From positions 3,120,501 to 3,184,500 of the forward strand of contig NZ_ATTE01000001.1 in NCBI RefSeq assembly GCF_000419525.1: DNA of 64,000 bases, given 5' to 3'. The position numbers and the translations under genes were made by a program. Shown in pieces: positions 58,604 through 64,000 of the stretch (position 1 is the first letter of the stretch; each line of letters opens with the position of its first letter). Origin of the DNA: Leucothrix mucor DSM 2157 (lineage in GTDB: Bacteria; Pseudomonadota; Gammaproteobacteria; Thiotrichales; Thiotrichaceae). A model generated the notes under the pieces. That model made no database searches. It saw only the letters and a list, made by a program, of their open reading frames with translations, and had not been told where the DNA came from.

Positions 58604-59272
58604 TTAATTAATTTTATCCAACAGTGGTACAAATACAACTGCTTCTTTGTTCTCAACTGTGTAGCTATCTTCTGATTCTCTACGGATAAGCTGCAACACC
58701 TGTTGGCCATTTTCTGCACCAACTGGGATAACCAATCGCCCCCCAATGGCAAGTTGCTGCTTTAATGCCTCTGGCACGGTCTCCGGTGCGGCGGTCACCA
58801 TAATTGCATCGTATGGTGCAGCCTGCTCCCAACCCCAGCTGCCATCCGCTAAATGTACCCGTACATTACGATACCCTAAACGATAGAGTAGCTCTCTTGC
58901 GTTGCGGTACAGCGGAGTGATACGTTCTACCGTATGCAGCTCACGTACTAAGCCGCCTAAAATGGCCGCTTGGTAGCCTGAGCCTGTCCCGACTTCCAGT
59001 ACTTTCTCTGGGACAGAGCCGCTTAATAATAGTTCAGTCATCTTGGCAACAATATAGGGCTGGGATATCGTTTGGCCATGCCCAATGGGTAGCGACGTGT
59101 TCTCATAAGAGCGTGATGTCAGCGCCTGATCCATAAAAAGATGGCGCGGAACCAAGCTCATGATTCGTAGCACTTCCTCATTCACAACCCCCATTTCCCG
59201 TAACGTTACAATTAAGCGGTCACGGGTGCGCTGCGAGGTCATGCCAATCCCCCGAATATCTAAATCCTGCAT
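58604..59272 (-). CDS. pcm: Protein-L-isoaspartate O-methyltransferase
   Basis: Repairs isoaspartyl damage using SAM. The 222-residue protein has SLPIGHGQTISQPYIVAKM, the SAM motif VLEVGTGSGYQAAIL, and VIPVGAENGQQVLQLI. Its ATG is one base after the surE stop. A second possible start is the Met at residue 11 (MTSQRTRDRL), closer to the E. coli N-terminus, but the overlap geometry favours the first. Confidence 0.95.
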   Translation of the reverse strand: MQDLDIRGIGMTSQRTRDRLIVTLREMGVVNEEVLRIMSLVPRHLFMDQALTSRSYENTSLPIGHGQTISQPYIVAKMTELLLSGSVPEKVLEVGTGSGYQAAILGGLVRELHTVERITPLYRNARELLYRLGYRNVRVHLADGSWGWEQAAPYDAIMVTAAPETVPEALKQQLAIGGRLVIPVGAENGQQVLQLIRRESEDSYTVENKEAVVFVPLLDKIN

Positions 59273-59273
59273 C

Positions 59274-60023
59274 TTAGTCGCACTCCTGCAGCCATAGTTC
59301 AGTTGATTTCATTGCCTGATACTGAGTTAAATCAATATGCAGCGGTGTGATGGATATATAACCAGCTTCTATCGCATGAAAGTCAGTCCCAGGACCAGCA
59401 TCAAGCGTATCGCCCACCGGGCCAACCCAATAAATATCTCGCCCACGGGGGTCTTTTTGTTTTATGACCGGCTCAGCATGATGACGCTTGCCCAAGCGTG
59501 TCACCTGAAAGCCTTTTATTTCTGCCCATGGCAGATCCGGCACATTGATATTTAAAATAGTGTCTGTTCCGATTTTAAGAGTTGCTAGCTTGGGCAGTAA
59601 TTGCAATACCGCTTTAACGGCAGAGGCATAGTGTTGAGGGTTTGAGCTACAGCAAGAGACTGCTAATGCAGGCAAGCCTAGGTTACGCCCCTCGGTCGCT
59701 GCCGCAACCGTCCCCGAATAAATGACATCATCGCCAAGATTAGCACCCGCATTAATGCCGGCGATCACGACATCCGGCGCAGTGTCCAGTAAACCGGTTA
59801 ACGCAAGATGAACACAGTCAGTAGGCGTGCCTTCAACACTGTAAAGTTGATCGCCTCGTTCGGATAAACGTAAGGGAGCGGTCAGGGTTAATGAATTACT
59901 GGCCCCGCTGTAATCGCGGCTTGGTGCAACAGTTACGACCTCTGCGACGCCTTGTAATGCTTCGCGCAACATCCCCAGACCTAACGCAAAATAGCCATCA
60001 TCATTGCTAAGTAAAATTTTCAT
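59274..60023 (-). CDS. surE: 5'/3'-nucleotidase SurE
   Basis: Metal-dependent nucleotidase/exopolyphosphatase. The 249-residue sequence begins MKILLSNDDGYFALGL, with the metal Asp-Asp pair, and carries SGASNSLTL, VEGTPTDCVHLAL and SGINAG-like AGINAGANLGDD. First gene of the surE-pcm-yqaA-LysM operon. Confidence 0.96.
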   Translation of the reverse strand: MKILLSNDDGYFALGLGMLREALQGVAEVVTVAPSRDYSGASNSLTLTAPLRLSERGDQLYSVEGTPTDCVHLALTGLLDTAPDVVIAGINAGANLGDDVIYSGTVAAATEGRNLGLPALAVSCCSSNPQHYASAVKAVLQLLPKLATLKIGTDTILNINVPDLPWAEIKGFQVTRLGKRHHAEPVIKQKDPRGRDIYWVGPVGDTLDAGPGTDFHAIEAGYISITPLHIDLTQYQAMKSTELWLQECD

Positions 60024-60090
60024 TTGTATTATTATCTCCAGGTTAGTAAACCTGAACTGAATTCACTGCATACTGAGCATTGTTCTGCCC

Positions 60091-60636
60091 ATGACTAAAA
60101 AAATACCTGACAATGCCAGCGATGAAGCGCTGTTTCGTGCAGCCGTTGCTGATGTCAGACCACAACCACCCTCTAATCAGGTAGAACGCAAGCCCGTTCT
60201 AGTCACGCCGAAGTTGCGCGCACGTGAAGTTGAAGAGTCGGAGTCAGCCGCGGACATACTATCAGATTCAGGGGAAGTGGATAAAGTACTGGCTGAGACT
60301 GTACTAAGTTATTGCCGACCGGGTATTCAAAACCGACTGTTTAAGCGCCTGCGACAAGGCAAGCTGATGATTAGCGAAGAATTAGACTTGCACGGCTTGA
60401 CGATTAGAGAAGCGAAACAAGTATTACTGGACTTTATTGCGCTGGCTTTCCCAATTGAAAGTTGCTGCGCTTGCATTGTTCATGGAAAAAATAATCGCTC
60501 CAAAATGGGACAAGAGCCCATCATGAAACAATATGTGAATCATTGGCTACTGCAACATCCACGGGTACTGGCCTTTCATTCGGCGCAGCCCCGCGATGGC
60601 GGAACCGGTTCTGTTTACGTTATTTTCAAACGCTGA
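60091..60636 (+). CDS. Smr-domain protein
   Basis: A 181-residue protein with a C-terminal Smr (MutS2-related) domain: LDLHGLTIREAKQVLLDFI near residue 98, CIVHGKNNRSKMG near 130, and a final HSAQPRDGGTGSVYVIF. Smr domains are nucleases acting on nucleic acid; the stand-alone form here is like YdaL/SmrA proteins. The first 85 residues are charged and probably unstructured. It is divergent from surE. Confidence 0.87.
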   Translation: MTKKIPDNASDEALFRAAVADVRPQPPSNQVERKPVLVTPKLRAREVEESESAADILSDSGEVDKVLAETVLSYCRPGIQNRLFKRLRQGKLMISEELDLHGLTIREAKQVLLDFIALAFPIESCCACIVHGKNNRSKMGQEPIMKQYVNHWLLQHPRVLAFHSAQPRDGGTGSVYVIFKR

Positions 60637-60654
60637 ACCGGCTTCATAACTAGC

Positions 60655-61284
60655 TTAGGATGGCCGTGTGGTAGCATTCACCGCAAACGGATCATTCACT
60701 AATGTCGCTTTACTTGCTTTGATACGCGCTAATCGCAACTGCAGCTTGTGATACAGCATCCAGTCGATACTAAAATAGCGCCCTGCTCCCATAAAGAACA
60801 AGGTCAGGAACATAATCAGGTAAGTCAGAATTTGGCTGAGTGAATTAGTTTCCGGATCAATATAGCCATGAGTCGCCACAAAGCTTTCTGCAACTTGTGC
60901 AATATCTTTGCCCGATAACATCATCACCAGCGTACCGACGACCAAAACCAAAATTGGTAGAGAAATCCAACGCACAGCAAAACCGATCAATAACAAGATA
61001 GCACCGACGATTTCAATACCCGGAATCACCCAAGCCATTAATTCCGGAAAAGGAATAGGTAAGGCCGATGCCTTGAGTGCTTCAACCGTCGAGGCATAAG
61101 CATTCATGTCAACCCAAGTGAGAGGATTCAGCCAATCACTATCAGCCGCCGAAAACAGCCCTAGCTTGTTAGAACCGGAAACCCAAAGTAACGGGGCTAA
61201 AAATAATCGCAGTAACAGGGGTGGCAAAAAGTCCAGCCCCCTCAGCCATCCAAAGCTGAAAAAACCGAGTAAAAACCTCGTCAT
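60655..61284 (-). CDS. DoxX family membrane protein
   Basis: A 209-residue inner-membrane protein with four hydrophobic helices: LPPLLLRLFLAPLLWVSG, GIEIVGAILLLIGFAV, LPILVLVVGTLVMML and LTYLIMFLTLFFMG. It matches the DoxX/SURF4-like layout with the conserved SGSNKLG segment. DoxX genes are tied to thiosulfate oxidation in archaea and to copper or oxidative stress clusters in proteobacteria; no partner is adjacent here, so the role is open. Confidence 0.82.
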   Translation of the reverse strand: MTRFLLGFFSFGWLRGLDFLPPLLLRLFLAPLLWVSGSNKLGLFSAADSDWLNPLTWVDMNAYASTVEALKASALPIPFPELMAWVIPGIEIVGAILLLIGFAVRWISLPILVLVVGTLVMMLSGKDIAQVAESFVATHGYIDPETNSLSQILTYLIMFLTLFFMGAGRYFSIDWMLYHKLQLRLARIKASKATLVNDPFAVNATTRPS

Positions 61285-61391
61285 ATGAATCTCTCCGTGT
61301 TGATCATTACGTTTATTGGACTGTGTTCGCGTTCATTATGCAAGGATTTTTCTAAACACGGTGTTAAAGCAATCTATCCCAATACTAAGCC

Positions 61392-61413
61392 ATTATCTTA
61401 TAGACAAGATAAT
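61392..61413. promoter_or_regulatory. Inverted repeat in the aapJ leader region
   Basis: ATTATCTT (61392-61399) and AAGATAAT (61406-61413) form an 8-bp palindromic repeat with a 6-base spacer, about 160 bp upstream of aapJ. It could be a repressor or activator site. No matching protein gene is next to it. Confidence 0.35.
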
Positions 61414-61573
61414 TAGTATCTAAATAACTAATAGATCTATTTTTAAGCAACTGCAAAAAGTATAACAATTTGTAACCAATATTAGGTATTATTTAATGCA
61501 GGGGATCGGGCGAACCTCGCCTAGATCCACCGAAAGATAACAGTTAAATTTTACATAAAACTGAGGATAGCAC

Positions 61574-62578
61574 ATGAAAAAAAGTATTTTATTGGGGCTT
61601 GCTGCGGTAACAATGCTGGGCACTTCTACCGCGTTTGCAGACACCCTAGATACTGTAAAAAAGAATGATCATGTTAAATGTGGAGTAAGTACCGGTCTGG
61701 CTGGCTTCTCTGCTGCTGATGAAAAAGGTAACTGGCAGGGTATCGACGTTGACGTCTGCCGCGCAGTTGCCGCTGCTGTTCTGGGCGATGCTACTAAAGT
61801 TAAGTACTCTCCTCTGACTGCTAAAGAGCGTTTCACTGCGCTACAGTCTGGCGAGATTGATGTGCTATCCCGTAACACTACTTGGACTCTGACACGTGAT
61901 GCGTCACTGGGTCTGAACTTCGCCGGTGTTAACTACTACGATGGCCAAGGCTTCATGGTAAGCACTGATCTGGGCGTTAAAAGCGCACTTGAGCTTGATG
62001 GCGCGGCGGTTTGTATTCAGGCTGGTACTACCACTGAATTGAACTTGGCTGACTATTTCAAAGCTAACAAGATGTCTTTCAAAGCTGTGACTTATGACAC
62101 TGCTGACCAGACTATCAAAGGTTTTGAAGCGGGTCGTTGCGACATGCTGACCTCTGACCAATCACAGCTGTACTCTCTACGCATTAAGCTTGAGAACCCT
62201 GAGAAGGCTATCGTACTTCCAGAAGTTATCTCTAAAGAGCCTTTAGGCCCTGTTGTTCGCCAAGGCGACGATCAGTGGTTTAACGTTGTTCGTTGGTCTT
62301 TATTCGCAATGATCAATGCTGAAGAGATGGGCATTACTAAAGCTAACGCTGAAGAAATGAAGAAGAGCCAAGATCCTGCAATCATGCGTTTCATGGGTGG
62401 CGAAGGCGAGAAGCTGGGTCTGTCTGATGACTGGGCATACAACATCGTAAGCCAAGTTGGTAACTACGGTGAAAGCTTCGACATGGCAGTTGGCGCAGGC
62501 TCTCCTCTGAAAATTGAGCGTGGTCTTAACGCGTTATGGAGCAAAGGCGGACTGCAATACGCACCACCTATCCGTTAA
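61574..62578 (+). CDS. aapJ: Amino-acid ABC transporter substrate-binding protein (AapJ type)
   Basis: Periplasmic binding protein of the general L-amino-acid importer AapJQMP. The 334-residue protein has a signal peptide (MKKSILLGLAAVTMLGTSTAFA) and the AapJ features VKCGVSTGLAGFSAADE, GIDVDVCRAVAAAVLGD, SRNTTWTLTRD and CDMLTSDQSQLYSLR. GAGGAT lies upstream of the ATG. It is followed by hairpins and then the permease genes, the usual layout that favours expression of the binding protein. Confidence 0.93.
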   Translation: MKKSILLGLAAVTMLGTSTAFADTLDTVKKNDHVKCGVSTGLAGFSAADEKGNWQGIDVDVCRAVAAAVLGDATKVKYSPLTAKERFTALQSGEIDVLSRNTTWTLTRDASLGLNFAGVNYYDGQGFMVSTDLGVKSALELDGAAVCIQAGTTTELNLADYFKANKMSFKAVTYDTADQTIKGFEAGRCDMLTSDQSQLYSLRIKLENPEKAIVLPEVISKEPLGPVVRQGDDQWFNVVRWSLFAMINAEEMGITKANAEEMKKSQDPAIMRFMGGEGEKLGLSDDWAYNIVSQVGNYGESFDMAVGAGSPLKIERGLNALWSKGGLQYAPPIR

Positions 62579-62591
62579 TCATGTGACATCC

Positions 62592-62615
62592 GGAGTCCAC
62601 ATTTCAGTGGGCTCC
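62592..62615 (+). repeat. Stem-loop in the aapJ-aapQ spacer
   Basis: GGAGTCCAC (62592-62600) pairs with GTGGGCTCC (62607-62615), a 9-bp stem with one T-G pair and a 6-base loop. It may protect the aapJ 3' end from exonucleases. Confidence 0.55.
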
Positions 62616-62626
62616 ATCACTGTTAC

Positions 62627-62667
62627 AAACACTGCCAGTCTGCCCTTTCGGGGCGCTGGCAGTGTTT
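62627..62667 (+). terminator. Intercistronic terminator between aapJ and aapQ
   Basis: AAACACTGCCAG (62627-62638) pairs with CTGGCAGTGTTT (62656-62667), a 12-bp stem extended by an inner GCCC/GGGC hairpin, followed by GATT. It should cut part of the transcripts so that the permease is made in lower amounts than the binding protein. Confidence 0.75.
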
Positions 62668-62710
62668 GATTCTATCCGTAGTTATCCTTTGATCTATAGG
62701 CGCCTATTCT

Positions 62711-63898
62711 ATGAGTACGCAAAAACAAGGACTTACTCCGGGAAAACCACCCATTTGGAATGACCCGCATTACCGGGCCCTCTTCTTCCAAATCCTGCTC
62801 ATTATAGGACTGGGTGTTTTCCTAATTTATATTGTCAATAATACGCTCGCCAATATGGAATCCCGGGGTATCTCTACCGGTTTTGACTTCCTATCAGGAC
62901 GTGCGGGTTTTGACATCCTGCAATCACTAATTCCATTTTCTGCCGACTCAACCTACGGTCGGACCTTTATTGTTGGCTTGCTAAATACCGTACTGATTAC
63001 CGTACTAGGTATTATTCTGGCAACAGTGTTGGGCTTTTTGATTGGTGTCGCAAGACTTTCTAAGAACTGGTTAATCTCAAAATTAGCCACGATCTACATC
63101 GAGACTTTCCGTAATATCCCATTATTGATCCAGATCTTCTTCTGGTATTTCGTGGTCTTGCGCTCAATGCCATCTGCCAGAGACAGTTTATCGATCGCAG
63201 ATAGCTTCTTCCTGAATGTTCGGGGGCTTTACGCACCCTATCCCGTCGGTGGCGAAAACTTCAATCTAACGCTGATTGCTTTTGCAGTGGGTATTATTGC
63301 AGCCTTCCTAATGCGTCGCTGGGCAAGAAATCGTCAGTATAAGACCGGTCAGCCGTTTCCTGTATTCTGGACTGCATTAGCGCTGATTATCTTGTTACCA
63401 CTGACTGTTTTCGTAATGACTGGCAGCCCGTTAACTTGGGATATTCCTGAGCTTCAGCGATTCAACTTCCAGGGCGGAACGCGGATTATTCCGGAGTTAC
63501 TGGCACTGTTAATTGCGATCAGTATCTACACCGCAGCATTTATCGCCGAGATTGTGCGTTCTGGTATTTTGGCTGTGAGCCATGGCCAAACAGAAGCAGC
63601 GCTTTCAGTTGGTTTGACGCCATCGCAATCGTTACGTCTGGTTGTTATTCCTCAGGCTATGCGCGTTATCATTCCACCGATGACTAGCCAATACCTGAAC
63701 CTAGCGAAGAACTCCTCTTTGGCAACGGCCATTGGTTATCCGGATATCGTTAGCGTGTTTATGGGAACCACCCTGAACCAAACCGGTCAGGCGGTTGAAA
63801 TCATTGCCATGACCATGGCGGTTTACCTCACGCTGAGTCTCACGATTTCAGTCTTTATGAACTGGTACAACGCTAAGATGGCGTTGGTTGAACGGTAG
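62711..63898 (+). CDS. aapQ: Amino-acid ABC transporter permease (AapQ type)
   Basis: Inner-membrane permease of the L-amino-acid importer (395 residues, about eight helices). The N-terminal part (PIWNDPHYRALFFQILLIIG) and the split layout with a long insert match AapQ. The permease signature is EAALSVGLTPSQSLRLVVIP, with ETFRNIPLLIQIFFWYF earlier. It lies between aapJ and the partial aapM. Confidence 0.92.
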   Translation: MSTQKQGLTPGKPPIWNDPHYRALFFQILLIIGLGVFLIYIVNNTLANMESRGISTGFDFLSGRAGFDILQSLIPFSADSTYGRTFIVGLLNTVLITVLGIILATVLGFLIGVARLSKNWLISKLATIYIETFRNIPLLIQIFFWYFVVLRSMPSARDSLSIADSFFLNVRGLYAPYPVGGENFNLTLIAFAVGIIAAFLMRRWARNRQYKTGQPFPVFWTALALIILLPLTVFVMTGSPLTWDIPELQRFNFQGGTRIIPELLALLIAISIYTAAFIAEIVRSGILAVSHGQTEAALSVGLTPSQSLRLVVIPQAMRVIIPPMTSQYLNLAKNSSLATAIGYPDIVSVFMGTTLNQTGQAVEIIAMTMAVYLTLSLTISVFMNWYNAKMALVER

Positions 63899-63909
63899 GA
63901 GTACACACT

Positions 63910-64000
63910 ATGTATGTAACCGATAAGATGCTTCCCGCCCAACCGGCTCCTAACAACACCAAGGGCCCGATTCACTGGCTGCAGCACAATCTATTTTCCA
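63910..64000 (+). CDS. aapM: Amino-acid ABC transporter permease (AapM type), 5' end only
   Basis: The first 30 codons of the second permease: MYVTDKMLPAQPAPN, then GPIHWLQHNLFS. AGGAG at 63897-63901 overlaps the aapQ stop and lies eight bases before the ATG. The N-terminal GPxxWLxxNLFS motif is typical of AapM. The frame runs out of the window. Confidence 0.8.
   Translation, partial: MYVTDKMLPAQPAPNNTKGPIHWLQHNLFS

Overview
This is a 64 kb stretch of a gammaproteobacterial chromosome with mid-range GC (about 47% by eye). The gene order of conserved blocks (thrS-infC-rpmI-rplT-pheS-pheT-ihfA-merR, xerD-dsbC, recA-recX-pncC, surE-pcm-yqaA-LysM lipoprotein) is the gammaproteobacterial one. A YeeE/YedE sulfur-compound permease, an Aap-type amino-acid ABC transporter, an RND pump and exopolysaccharide genes fit a free-living aquatic, perhaps marine, gammaproteobacterium. 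A Thiotrichales-like host is a guess only. No insertion sequence, prophage, integron or CRISPR array was seen.

Layout. 1-3.4 kb: end of dsbC, xerD, a DUF2796 metal-site protein, a HisN-like phosphatase and an FmdB zinc ribbon. 3.7-14.2 kb: envelope polysaccharide genes (WbaP-like sugar transferase, O-antigen ligase family protein, a membrane-anchored glycosidase-like protein, a Wzz/BY-kinase), interleaved with an SDR, a DUF4743-Nudix protein and an M17 aminopeptidase. 14.2-21.6 kb: the translation operon on the minus strand. 21.7-29.1 kb: fatty acid hydroxylase family protein, tandem tRNA-Lys genes, sulfur permease, recX, recA, pncC, mutS and tRNA-Arg. 29.5-38.4 kb: ilvD, gshA, lepB, queA, a thioesterase, a flavoprotein, bioA and tRNA-Leu. 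38.4-40.3 kb: a Nudix hydrolase, an 0.9 kb gene-free stretch and a retropepsin-like protein. 40.4-49 kb: an outer-membrane barrel protein, metA, an unknown P-loop protein and an RND pump. 49-57 kb: uppP, ybiT, mltB, mazG, wrbA, arsC and a TlpA-like protein. 57-60.6 kb: the surE-pcm cluster and an Smr protein. 60.6-64 kb: DoxX and aapJ-aapQ-aapM, the last cut by the window end.

The signal least explained by known genes is the gene-free interval 38938-39836. On the minus strand a near-consensus sigma-54 promoter (GG at 39305-39306, GC at 39293-39294) precedes an A/C-rich stretch of AAN repeats and a stem-loop with a U-rich tail, giving a predicted RNA of about 150 nt. Repeated TGTCRCTWA half-sites lie about 100-150 bp upstream of that promoter, where an enhancer-binding activator would sit. 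The arrangement resembles the CrcZ class of Hfq/Crc-titrating RNAs but sits in a different genomic context.

The translation operon carries two readable control elements. The thrS leader folds into a perfect copy of a tRNA-Thr anticodon arm (7-bp stem, 7-nt loop with U33 and GGU at 34-36). The infC reading frame is best started at a rare AUC codon placed 8 nt after a GGAGG ribosome binding site, which is the hallmark of IF3 autoregulation. Other points are a LysM lipoprotein in the nlpD position that lacks a peptidase domain, and two small unknown proteins that share a C-x20/21-C module.
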